In this document: positions 10,732-21,300 of the stretch, piece by piece
Numbering within the stretch: position 1 is the first letter of the stretch
How the letters are laid out: every line of letters begins with the position of its first letter
Assembly: GCA_038503065.1 (NCBI GenBank)
Contig: JBCAMK010000017.1
Location: 930,001 to 994,000, forward strand
Source of the DNA: Paragyromitra xinjiangensis
Lineage: Eukaryota > Ascomycota > Pezizomycetes > Pezizales > Discinaceae
Reading direction: 5' to 3'
Length of the DNA stretch: 64,000 bases
The notes under the pieces: model-generated
What the model was told of the DNA's origin: nothing
Database searches by the model: none
The model's input: only the letters and a program-made list of their open reading frames with translations
Position numbers and translations under genes: made by a program

Positions 10732-10744
10732 TACTGCCTCTAGT
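10732..10744. repeat. Target-site duplication of LINE 2a (5' side)
   Basis: TACTGCCTCTAGT, the partner of 5057-5069. It sits exactly at the start of repeat R. Confidence 0.8.
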
Positions 10745-11003
10745 ATGTGTAGTAGATCAGGGCCGGACTGATGGGACTGTAGGAGCCTGCATCGGTGGGG
10801 TTGCTCCCACATGCAGAGAGCTACTGCATCCCACTGATCTGGTTGATACAGAGGAACCGCATGTGCGTAAGCTGACGAGCTGACGACACATAGACGGCTG
10901 CATCTACCACTCCGAGGAAGTGGTAGAGTTCTGAATCAACCTGTGCAATATGCATCAGCGGAAGCTGATAGGCAACACACTGGCAGCGCTATCTACAGGT
11001 AAT
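10745..11003. repeat. Dispersed repeat R, left half (copy R1)
   Basis: About 260 bp nearly identical to 61327-61585 and to the partial copy at 26894-27105. It contains a conserved hairpin (CTACCACT and AGTGGTAG around a 7-nt loop). LINE 2a abuts its left end and LINEs 2c/2d abut its right end, so the LINEs point outward from it. The other half of this R copy is at 22179-22583. No protein-coding potential was recognised. Confidence 0.75.
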
Positions 11004-11011
11004 ACACATGC
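11004..11011. repeat. ACACATGC target motif, 5' side of LINE 2c
   Basis: The same 8-mer recurs at 16593-16600 (between 2c and 2d) and 22171-22178 (after 2d), and once at the unoccupied site 61586-61593. It is read as the duplicated insertion target; AT-rich flanks could extend it to 11 bp. Confidence 0.75.
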
Positions 11012-11314
11012 CCCGACATCGCTGATTGAAATAGCCGAAAACACCAAATTCTGTGTTGCAACCGCGTTACACACAGCAAAAAGTCTTTAATCTTTGCGCT
11101 TCCTTTCTCACCACTTTTACCCCGCTCCAGGAAATTTACCTCCTCCTGCATCGGAGCCATCACTCTGGATCCCCAAACTCCCCCCAGGAGATCCCCCTCA
11201 CCCATCGCAACCCCAGTGCACTTTGTCCGCGTTCAAACAACCCCACCAAAGGTTGCTGGCCGCAAACGAACATCCTCTCACCTTTCCCCTCCCACCCAAC
11301 GCAAAACAGCCACA

Positions 11315-12757
11315 ATGTCCCAAGCCGAAGGCTCCACTGCGCTCTCTGCCTTTGACGCAGCAGACCTCCCCATGACGGACAAACCACCCTCCCACCACAG
11401 CAGCTCCTCTAGCGAAGCCGACGAAGATGAAGAAGACATTGGAGGACAGGATTACAACTCTGACATGAACTTCACACAATTTGCGCCCGAGGAACTTCAG
11501 CACCTCAATCACGGCAAAGCCACCAACTACCTCGCCTGGCTCATCCAAAGTCAAATTGCAGATCTCAAGCAAGACTTCGAACAACAGCTAAGCAGCCTCA
11601 AAACCCAGATTCAGTTCAGTCACAAACTACACGAATCTTCCCTCACCAAACTCGCCGACATCAAGGCACAAAACATCAGACTCCAAAACGATGTTCGCAC
11701 GCTGGACAACAGACTCCATAGTCTACAAACAGCAAAAACCACCCCAATCGCCCCCATCGTACCCACCATTCAAGCTCCCCAACATACAAACGCAACCAAC
11801 CAAACCAAACCCAAACAAGGAGCTCAAACTTCTTATGCCAACATCACCACCCCAGCACCCAGCGAACCCTCATTCCAACAAGCTCAGAACAAAAAGGGCA
11901 AAAAACCAGCACCCCAACCTTTATACAAGCCAGATTACACCACAGACAAAAGAGAAATCATCCTGGAACTCACTGAACCTCTCCCAGCAACCATCACACC
12001 AGACGCAATCCTCGACGCCATAAACAACAAGCTAGGAGCACAGAAAACCTGCATCCTCGCAGTCAGGAAAACCAATGGAGACAATTTAATGCTCCTCACA
12101 CGCCCCAATGAACCAGCAGACATCTTCCTCTCGCAATACCAACACGAAATCACCTCTGCCTGCACATTACTCAAAATCCCCATCACTAACACCAGAGTCA
12201 ACAGCAGATGGTCCAAATTCATCCTGGACAGTGTCCCAACCTCCTTCAACAACAAACCAACCCAAATCATCGACATCACCAACGCGCTCCAAGCAGCCCT
12301 CCCTGAAGTCGAACTCGCACAAGCACCCAGATGGCTGAGCACCGAAGAAGGCCGCAAAGGGAAAAAACACTCTTCCATCGTTATCGCCATACCCGCCAAG
12401 CACACCCTCAAATCACTCGGCTTCACATACCTCAACCTCTTCAACGCCACTTGCAAAGCACGAGAATATCATCCCATCAACCCCACCACCCAATGCCGCA
12501 ACTGCCAAAAACTTGGACACCACGACGCCACATGCAAAAATGACACTGCTTGCGCCATATGTGCCCAACCCCACCACACCAAAGATCACAAATGCTCCAC
12601 CCCCACCTGCAAAGGAGGAGCCAGATGCACTCACACGCCTCTTCGCTGCGCATGCTGCGACACCAATCAACACACAGCCATCGACTGTGCAGAGAAAGCC
12701 AAAACAAGAGCATTATATCTAGTAAACCGCTCCAAAAAATCCACCACCAATAATTAA
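11315..12757 (+). CDS. LINE 2-II ORF1, gag-like nucleic-acid-binding protein (copy 2c)
   Basis: 480 aa, intact. The start is ATG 11315 (MSQAEGSTALSAF), matching the conserved start of all family 2 copies; the frame extends upstream only to a GTG at 11216. The N-terminus is acidic and Ser-rich. A coiled-coil-like region spans about residues 75-150, followed by a Pro/Gln-rich linker, a conserved central domain (about 210-380) and three C-terminal Cys/His knuckles beginning CRNCQKLGH, CAICAQPHH and CACCDTNQH. Its likely role is binding element RNA. The stop is separated from the ORF2 ATG by one base (TAAAATG), so ORF2 is probably translated by reinitiation. Confidence 0.93.
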   Translation: MSQAEGSTALSAFDAADLPMTDKPPSHHSSSSSEADEDEEDIGGQDYNSDMNFTQFAPEELQHLNHGKATNYLAWLIQSQIADLKQDFEQQLSSLKTQIQFSHKLHESSLTKLADIKAQNIRLQNDVRTLDNRLHSLQTAKTTPIAPIVPTIQAPQHTNATNQTKPKQGAQTSYANITTPAPSEPSFQQAQNKKGKKPAPQPLYKPDYTTDKREIILELTEPLPATITPDAILDAINNKLGAQKTCILAVRKTNGDNLMLLTRPNEPADIFLSQYQHEITSACTLLKIPITNTRVNSRWSKFILDSVPTSFNNKPTQIIDITNALQAALPEVELAQAPRWLSTEEGRKGKKHSSIVIAIPAKHTLKSLGFTYLNLFNATCKAREYHPINPTTQCRNCQKLGHHDATCKNDTACAICAQPHHTKDHKCSTPTCKGGARCTHTPLRCACCDTNQHTAIDCAEKAKTRALYLVNRSKKSTTNN

Positions 12758-12758
12758 A

Positions 12759-15700
12759 ATGACAACCAAATCATCAGGCATAGCCCAGGTACAGCAACTG
12801 AACTGTGCCAAAGGAAAGGCCTCTACTCATTCAGTAACACAACACGCCGCAATGAACGAAAATTTAATAGCACTCCTACTACAAGACCCCTGGTGCTTAC
12901 CAACAGGTCTACCACCCCAAATCCCGAACTTTACCTTATTCATACCACTATCACCAAACCCCAAATGCGCCACTTACATAAAATCACATCTTAATCCAAT
13001 ACAAAAATCCACATATTTCAACAACTGCATCACAGTTCAAATCAAACTTCCAAACCTAACAATAGATATCACCAATATCTACACAAATCACCTACCATCA
13101 TCACACAATTACCTATCTACCAACACCTTCTTACCCAACCACATCATCTGCGGAGACTTCAATCTCCATCACACATGGTGGTATGGCTCCAAAACTCACC
13201 TACACTTCCCAACCATCGACCGAACCAGACCAATATCCAATCTCTTAGTCTCATGGTTAGAAGAACAAGAATACCACCTACACAACCATCCAGGAACCTA
13301 CACACATTTCCCACGCAATGGCAACAATCCCTCCATAATTGACCTCACGCTATCCAAAGGCATCGATCATCTTGCCCAATTATGGGAAAACGATTCAGGC
13401 CTCAAAGACGGCTCAGATCACGCCACCATCACCACAACATTCATCCTAAACGCTCACACCCACACTCGTCCCAAAAGAGACATCCACAGAGCAGATTGGG
13501 ACAAATTTCATCGCATAATACAAAACCACCCAATACACGAAATGCCACTCAAAACCAAAGCACAAACCACATTGGCATGCGAAACCCTAACGCACATGAT
13601 ACAACAAGCGACAGAAACCGCGATTCCCCTCTCCAAACCCTCCCAAAAATCTAAATCATGGTGGACCAAGGAACTCACCAAACTACGCAAAGCGCTCAGC
13701 GCCACAAACAAATACAGCAGAGCACACCCCACACCAGAAAACAAGCTCGCCGCCAAAAACCTACACAAAAAATGGCAAAGAGAAGTCAAACTCGCCAAAG
13801 AACACCACTGGCAACAAAGACTCAACACCAGCGATCCTGACACCTTATGGAAAACCATCAAACAATCCAAAGGACGCACCCCCCCCACCAACATCCCCAC
13901 ACTCGAAAACAAGGCCGATTTCCTAGACAAATGCCAAATCTTCACAAAGGCCTTCTTCCCACCCAACAACTCTACCCCACAACCCATACCACCACAGTGG
14001 CTACAACCACCGCACACAAATATTACGCACGAACTCCCACACATCACATCAAATCACATCAGCAAACTCCTCGCCAAAACCAACAAAAATTCGGCTCCAG
14101 GCGCAGATGGCATCACCTACCCCATCATCATTCAAACACACCTTGCTGATCCCAATCTGATACCCAAAATCTTCAATCAAGCATTACTCCACTCAGTCAT
14201 GCCAAACTGCTGGAAACACGCTCTCATCACTCCAATACCCAAAGCATCAAAACCCGATTACTCCACACCCAAATCCTACCGCCCTATTTCGCTACTCTCA
14301 TGCCTAGGCAAACTCCTAGAGAAGTGCGTAGCCAAAAAACTAGAAGCATATGCAATCACCACAGGCGCAATAAATTCTCAACACACAGGAGCAAGAACCT
14401 CCATATCTGCCATAGACCCCCTCGCCAACCTGCTTACCACAGCTCAAGACTGGCTTGACAGGAAAATCGTCAGAAGCAAAAACAAAAGCGGCAACAGGGA
14501 AATCAGACCATCCCTACTCACATCCGATATAGAAGGAGCATTCAACTGCGTAATTCACTCGCAAATGCTCCACATCCTCCAACATTACACCTTCCCCAAC
14601 TGGATTACCAACTGGTACGAAGAATTCAACAACAAACGCACAATTTCCTTTTCTTTTAATCAACAAAAGGAAAACCCCAAACCATTCCTGCAAGGCCTCC
14701 CACAAGGCTCACCCATATCCTCCATCGCATTCACCATTTACAGTGCAGCGTTAGATGCCACACCCTCCCCTTCAAATCTCCAACAATCATCCATCTACAT
14801 AGACGACGACGCCCTTTTACAAGGAGCCTTTAACACCAAATTTGCAAACATCACCCTGCAAAACAGATTCACGGAAAAAATCAACAGGGCTAAATACCTC
14901 AACATCAATTATTCACCACCCAAAACAGAACTCATACATTTTCTCACAAAAACCACAGTCAGAAAACTGGACACACCACTTTCCATACCGTCAATTAATC
15001 TTGAAATTTTACCTTCGCAAGTGATCAAATCACTTGGGATACACATCGATGATAAACTCTCCTTTCTCCCACAAATAGACAAGGCCTCCAACCGACTCAG
15101 GGCAATTACACAACGCCTCAGTACCATGGCCAAAGCACACAATCTCACTCCGTTCAACCTTCACCAACTCACCAACGCCCTAGCCATACCCAACTTCCTA
15201 TGGGGCTCACCTCTTTGGTGGACAGGCAAACAAAATCTCCTGGAAAGAACCAAACCAGCTTATCATTCACTCGCCAGGCTAATCACTGGCCTCCCACGAC
15301 GCACCAAACTCGAAAAATTACTTGCAGAAGCCGCCCTCCCACCACTAGACTTATTACTAGACATGCATACGCAAAAATACGCCATCAGAATCTTGAAAAC
15401 TGGACCTCACAACCCAGCTTTCCTCCCCCTGATCAAACTCCTACCACAAAATCAAGAATACCAAGGAACTGGACTCAAACGCATTGCTTCACTCCTCACA
15501 CCACTGCTCCAAAATTCCCCACCTCTTGAAAATCTTCATCCTTCCTTTTCACCAGCCTACCTCCCAACCGAGAACATTCTCATATCCCCCAAATCCAAAG
15601 AAGAAACAGCCCAAGAACACAAATCCTGGATTGGCACATTAGAAAACGCCTGGCTTCTATACTCCGACGGTTCAAAAGCCGAGGATGGAATCACATCAAC

Positions 15701-16445
15701 AGCTGCACACCTAATCCACATCCGCTTTGGCATTGAAACACAAAGCCACTCACATCGATGCAATATTGCACATCACGCCGAAAATGAAGATGCAGAAATC
15801 CATGGCATACAAGAAGCCACCCATCTACTCGTCAATAACATCATGCATCCCACTCCAGTCTACCTTTGCGTGGACAACCAAAACGCCTTATTGGCACTAA
15901 CAGGCTCAACCACAGCCAACAGAGAATACCTCTGGCACACCCTCCTCAACATACAAACCCTACAATCAATCGGCTGCCAAGTAATGGGCAAATGGACCCC
16001 ATCGCACACAGGCATCACAGGAAATGAAACAGCAGACCGCTTAGCCAAAGAAGCCTACCATTCACCGCCATGCAAATGGACGCGAACCACACTAAACTGG
16101 TTATCCCTTCAACCGCGCAAAGCCCTTAACCACAAATGGGCCATTCCACATTTATATTCCAAACGATTAAATCCAAAAATCACCCAACTACCCCTACATC
16201 GCACAAAAAGAATCTGGAAAGTCAGAAATGAACTTTCCAAAGTCGATCATCTACCGGGGCAACCCCCTATTCCTTGCCAATGCGGAGAAGAAGATTCTAC
16301 CAAACACCGCATCCTTTTTTGTCCGCTTTATATTTCTGAACGAGCTTTATTCTTCGAACAACGGGATATTAAATGGGATTTCCTTTTCGAAAATGATTTA
16401 AATATTGCAAATTGTTTTTCTTTCATGGATGCGCTTGATATTTGA
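12759..16445 (+). CDS. LINE 2-II ORF2: endonuclease, reverse transcriptase, RNase H (copy 2c)
   Basis: 1,228 aa, uninterrupted. The APE-like endonuclease (about 1-230) has the N-terminal QLNCAK Asn, LLQDPW (Asp where Glu is usual), GDFNLHHTWW and SDHATIT. The RT has APGADGITY, YRPISLLSCLGK, the SDIEGAFN catalytic Asp near residue 588, LPQGSPISS, and YIDDD near 679. RNase H (about 965-1095) has YSDGSKAED, ENEDAEIH, CVDNQNAL and the GNETADRLA Asp. The C-terminus has a CQCG...H...C zinc-binding motif near 1173. All visible catalytic residues are present, making this the best candidate in the window for a functional LINE polyprotein. Clade is inferred as Tad1 from domain order. Confidence 0.94.
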   Translation: MTTKSSGIAQVQQLNCAKGKASTHSVTQHAAMNENLIALLLQDPWCLPTGLPPQIPNFTLFIPLSPNPKCATYIKSHLNPIQKSTYFNNCITVQIKLPNLTIDITNIYTNHLPSSHNYLSTNTFLPNHIICGDFNLHHTWWYGSKTHLHFPTIDRTRPISNLLVSWLEEQEYHLHNHPGTYTHFPRNGNNPSIIDLTLSKGIDHLAQLWENDSGLKDGSDHATITTTFILNAHTHTRPKRDIHRADWDKFHRIIQNHPIHEMPLKTKAQTTLACETLTHMIQQATETAIPLSKPSQKSKSWWTKELTKLRKALSATNKYSRAHPTPENKLAAKNLHKKWQREVKLAKEHHWQQRLNTSDPDTLWKTIKQSKGRTPPTNIPTLENKADFLDKCQIFTKAFFPPNNSTPQPIPPQWLQPPHTNITHELPHITSNHISKLLAKTNKNSAPGADGITYPIIIQTHLADPNLIPKIFNQALLHSVMPNCWKHALITPIPKASKPDYSTPKSYRPISLLSCLGKLLEKCVAKKLEAYAITTGAINSQHTGARTSISAIDPLANLLTTAQDWLDRKIVRSKNKSGNREIRPSLLTSDIEGAFNCVIHSQMLHILQHYTFPNWITNWYEEFNNKRTISFSFNQQKENPKPFLQGLPQGSPISSIAFTIYSAALDATPSPSNLQQSSIYIDDDALLQGAFNTKFANITLQNRFTEKINRAKYLNINYSPPKTELIHFLTKTTVRKLDTPLSIPSINLEILPSQVIKSLGIHIDDKLSFLPQIDKASNRLRAITQRLSTMAKAHNLTPFNLHQLTNALAIPNFLWGSPLWWTGKQNLLERTKPAYHSLARLITGLPRRTKLEKLLAEAALPPLDLLLDMHTQKYAIRILKTGPHNPAFLPLIKLLPQNQEYQGTGLKRIASLLTPLLQNSPPLENLHPSFSPAYLPTENILISPKSKEETAQEHKSWIGTLENAWLLYSDGSKAEDGITSTAAHLIHIRFGIETQSHSHRCNIAHHAENEDAEIHGIQEATHLLVNNIMHPTPVYLCVDNQNALLALTGSTTANREYLWHTLLNIQTLQSIGCQVMGKWTPSHTGITGNETADRLAKEAYHSPPCKWTRTTLNWLSLQPRKALNHKWAIPHLYSKRLNPKITQLPLHRTKRIWKVRNELSKVDHLPGQPPIPCQCGEEDSTKHRILFCPLYISERALFFEQRDIKWDFLFENDLNIANCFSFMDALDI

Positions 16446-16592
16446 AAATTATTTCTTTATATATTGTTATTCTTGTTGTTTTGATAAGTTTTGTTATATT
16501 TTCTTTATGTTTCAGGGGAAGAGTTGGCGGAGGTAGTTGAGGCGATATACTTTGTATCAGGGCCGTATAAAAATAAATAAAATAAAATAAAT

Positions 16593-16600
16593 ACACATGC
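16593..16600. repeat. ACACATGC motif between LINEs 2c and 2d
   Basis: Single 8-bp target motif shared as 3' flank of 2c and 5' flank of 2d. The two elements therefore abut without other host sequence, consistent with a second insertion into a site regenerated by the first duplication. Confidence 0.75.
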
Positions 16601-16903
16601 CCCGACATCGCTGATTGAAATAGCCGAAAACACCAAATTCTGCATTGCAACCGCGTTACACACAGCAAAAAGTCTTTAACTTTACTGCTTCTTTTCTCAC
16701 CACTTTTACCCCGCTTCAGGAAATTTATCTCCTCCTGTATCGGAGTCATCACTCTGGATCCCCAAACTCCCCCCAGGAGATCCCCATCACCCATCGCAAC
16801 CCCAGTGCACTTTGTCCGCGTCCAAACAAACCCACCAAAGGTTGCTGGCCGCAAACGAACTTCCTCCCACCTTTCTCCTCCCATCCAACGCAAAGCCACC
16901 CCA

Positions 16904-18337
16904 ATGTCTCAAGCCGAAGGCTCCACTGCGCTCTCTGCCTTTGACGCAGCGGATCTTCCCATGACGGACAAACCACCCTCCCACCACAGCAGCTCCTGTA
17001 GCGAAGCCAACTAAGATGAAGAAGACATCGGAGGACAGGACTATAACTCCGACATGAACTTCACACAATTCACGCCCGAAGAACTCCAAAACCTCAATCA
17101 CGGCAAAGCAACCAATTATCTTGCCTGGCTCATTCAAAGCCAAATCGCAGACCTCAAATCCGACTTCGAACAACAACTAAGCAGTCTCAAAACACAGATT
17201 CAATTCAGCCACAAGCAACATGAATCTTCCCTCACCAAGCTCGCCGACATCAAGGCACAAAACATCAGGATCCAAAACGATGTTCGCACACTGGACAACA
17301 GACTCCACAGCTTGCAAACAGCCAAAATCACCCCAACTGCCCCCATCGTCCCCACCATCCAAGGCCCCCAATTCACCAACCAAACCAAACCCAAACAGGG
17401 AGCTCAAACCTCCTACGCCAACATCACCGCCCCAGCGCCAGGTGAACCATCATTCCAACAAGTCCAAAACAAAAAGGGCAAAAAGCCGACACCCCAACCC
17501 CTATACAAACCAGAATACACCACAGACAAAAGAGAAATAATCCTGGAACTCACTGAACCTCTCCTAACAACCATCACCCCCGACGCAATTCTTGACGCAA
17601 TAAACAACAAGCTAGGAGCACAAAAGACTTGCATCCTCGCAGTCAGGAAAACCAATGGAGACAATTTAATGCTCCTCACACGCCCCAACGAACCAGCAGA
17701 CACCTTCCTCACACAATACCAACACGAAATCACATCTGCTTGCACACTACTCAAAATTCCCATCACCAATACCAGAGTCAACAGCAGATGGTCCAAATTC
17801 ATCCTGGACAGCGTTCCAACCCACTTCAACAACAAACCAGTCCAAACCGCAGACATCACCAATGCACTCAAAGCAGCCCTCCCCGAAGTCGAACTCACGC
17901 AAGCACCCAGATGGCTCAGCACGGAAGAAGGCCGCAAAGGGAAAAAACATTCTTCCATCGTCATCGCCCTACCAGCCAAGCACACTCTCAAATCACTTGG
18001 ATTTACATACCTCAACCTCTTCAACGCCACATGCAAAGCAAGAGAATACCATCCCATCAACCCCACCACCCAATGCCGCAACTGCCAAAAACTTGGCCAC
18101 CATGATGCAACATGCAAAAACGACACTGCCTGCGCCATATGCGCCCAACCTCACCACACCAAAGACCACAAATGCTCCACTCCCACCTGCAAAGGAGGAG
18201 CTAGATGCACTCACATGCCTCTCCGCTGCGCTTGCTGCGACACCAACCAACACACAGCCATCGACTGCCCAGAAAAAGCCAAAACCAGAGCACTATATCT
18301 AGTAAATCGCTCCAAAAAGCCCAACACCATAAATTAA
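16904..18337 (+). pseudogene. LINE 2-II ORF1 with one nonsense codon (copy 2d)
   Basis: Same architecture as 2c ORF1. A single in-frame TAA at 17012-17014 replaces a GAA Glu codon in the acidic N-terminal tract, at about codon 37. The frame then stays open to 18337, and an internal Met at 17054 (MNFTQFTPEE) could in principle give an N-truncated protein that keeps the coiled coil and all three knuckles. The stop is again one base before the ORF2 ATG. Confidence 0.87.
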
Positions 18338-18338
18338 A

Positions 18339-21300
18339 ATGACAACCAAATCATCAGGCATAGCCCAGGTACAGCAACTGAACTGTGCCAAAGGAATGGC
18401 CTCCACCCACTCAGTAACCCAACACGCCGCAACGAACAAAAGTCTAATAGCACTCCTACTACAAGACCCCTGGTGCCTACCAACTGGTCTACCGCCTCAA
18501 ATCCCAAACTTCACACTATTTGCACCTTTATCACCAAACCCCAAATGTGTCACATACATTAAATCACATCTCAATCCAACACAAAAATCAACATACTTCA
18601 ACAACTGTCTAACAGTACAAATCAAACTCCCAAACTTAACAATCGACATAACCAACATCTACGCAAATCACTTACCATCCTCGCACAACTACCTATCCAC
18701 CAACACCTTCTTACCCAACCATATCATCTGCGGAGACTTCAACCTCCATCACACATGGTGGTATGGCGCCAAAACACATCTACACTTCCCAACCATCGAC
18801 AGGACTAGACCAACTTCCAACCTCCTGGTCTCTTGGCTAGAAGAACAAGCGTATCACCTCCACAATCACCCGGGAACATACACACACTTCCCACGCAATG
18901 GCAACAACTCTTCCATAATTGACCTCACATTCTCCAAAGGCATCGAGCACCTTGCCCAATTATGGGAAAGCGACTCGGGCCTTAAAGATGGCTCGGATCA
19001 CGCAACCATCACCACAACATTCGTCCTAAACGCACACACCCACACTCGCCCCAAAAGAGACATTCACAAAGCAGATTGGGATAAATTCCACCGCATAATA
19101 CAAAATCATCCCATACATAACATGCCACTCACAACCAAAGCACAAACCACAACAGCATGCGAAACCCTAACTCTCTTACTACAACAAGCAACAGAAGCTG
19201 CAATCCCCCTTTCTAAACCGTCCCAAAAGTCCAAATCATGGTGGACAAAAGAACTCACCAAACTGCGCAAGGCTCTCAGCGCCACAAACCAATACAGCAG
19301 ATCACATCCCACACCAGAAAACAAACTCACCGCCAAAAACCTACACAAAAAATGGCAAAAAGAAGTCAAACTCGCCAAAGAACACCACTGGCAGCAAAGA
19401 CTCAACACCAGCGACCCTAACACCTTATGGAAAACTATCAAACAATCCAAAGGACGCACTCCCCCCACCAACATCCCCTCACTCGAAAACAAATCTGAAT
19501 TTCAGGACAAATGCCAAATTTTCACAAAGGCATTCTTCCCTCCCAATAATTCCACCCCACAACCAATACCACCGCAATGGCTACAACCCCCGCACACAAA
19601 CATCACACACGAACTTCCACACATCACAACAAACCACATCAGCAAACTCCTTGCCAAAACCAACAACAATTCAGCCCCAGGCGCAGATGGTATAACATAT
19701 CCAATCATCACCCAAGCGCATCTCGCTGATCCCAATCTCATACCAAAAATTTTCAATCAAGCATTACTGCACTCAGTCATGCCATCCTGTTGGAAACACG
19801 CCCTCATCACCCCAATACCCAAGGCATCTAAACCTGACTACTCCACCCCTAAATCCTACCGCCCCATTTCTCTACTCTCATGCTTAGGCAAACTCCTGGA
19901 AAAATGCGTAGCCAAAAAACTAGAGGCCTACGCAATCACCACAGGCGCAATCAATTCCCAACACACAGGAGCAAGAACCTCCATATCCGCCATAGACCCT
20001 TTAGCCAACCTACTCACCACTGCCCAAGAGTGGCTTGACAGGAAAATCATCAGAAGCAAGAACAAAAGCGGCAACAGGGAAATTAGACCATCCCTCCTCA
20101 CCTCAGACATAGAAGGAGCATTCAATTGCGTAATACATTCACAAATGCTCCACATCCTCCAACACTACACATTTCCCAATTGGATCACCAATTGGTACAA
20201 AGAATTCAACAATAATCGGACAATTTCCTTTTCATTCAATCAACAAAAAGAAAATCCCAAACCATTCCCGCAAGGCCTCCCACAAGGCTCACCAATCTCA
20301 TCCATTGCATTCACCATCTACAGTGCAGCCTTAGACGCCACACCCTCCCCCTCAAACCTCCAACATTCATCCATTTACATAGACGACGATGCTCTCTTAC
20401 AAGGAGCCTTCAGGACCAAATTCGCCAACATCACCCTGCAAAACAGATTCATGGAAAAAATCAACAGGGCCAAATACCTCAATATCAATTATTTACCCCC
20501 CAAAACGGAACTCATACATTTTCTCACAAAAACCACACCCAGAAAATTAGACATCCCACTCATCATACCATCAATCAATCTTGAAATACTACCATCGCAA
20601 GTAATTAAATCACTTGGCATCCATATCGATGATAAACTCTCCTTCCTCCCACAAACAGATAAAGCTTCCAACCGACTCAGGGCAATTACACAACGCCTCA
20701 GCACCATGGCCAAAGCACACAATCTCACCCCATCCAATCTTCACCAACTCATCAACGCCTTAGCCATACCCAACTTCCTATGGGGCTCGCCCCTCTGGTG
20801 GACAGGCAAAGACAACCTTCTAGAAAGAATCAAACCAGCCTATCATTCACTCGCCAGATTAATCACAGGACTCCCATGGCGAACCAAACTTGAAAAATTA
20901 CTCGCGGAAGCTGCCCTTCCACCATTAAACCTCTTACTAGACATGCACACACAAAAATACGCCATCAGAATCCTAAAAACAGGACCTCACAACCCAGCCT
21001 TCCTCCCTCTGATCAAATTACTACCACAAAACCAAGAGTACCAAGGAACTGGACGCAAACGCATCGCTTCACTCCTCACACCATTGCTCCAACATTCCCC
21101 ACCTCTTGAAAATCTTCTCCCCCCCTCCCCACCGACTTATCTGTCATCCGAAAACATTCTCATATCCTCCAAATCCAAAGAGGAAACAGCCCGAGAGCAT
21201 AAATCCTGGACTGGCACACTAGAAAACGCTTGGCTCCTATACTCCGATGGCTCTAAAGCCGAAGACGGAACCACATCAGTAGCAGCACACCTAATTCATA

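Larger units (their letters stand above)
11012..16592 (+). mobile_element. LINE family 2-II, copy 2c, full length and apparently intact
   Basis: 5.58-kb element: leader 11012-11314, ORF1 11315-12757, ORF2 12759-16445, and a 147-bp 3' UTR ending in an AAATAAAATAAA-type tail. Both ORFs are free of stops and frameshifts. The 3' UTR has the GGCGATATACTTTG and AGGGCCGTA motifs also found in 2-I, pointing to a shared template-recognition end. It lies head to tail with 2d. Confidence 0.92.
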
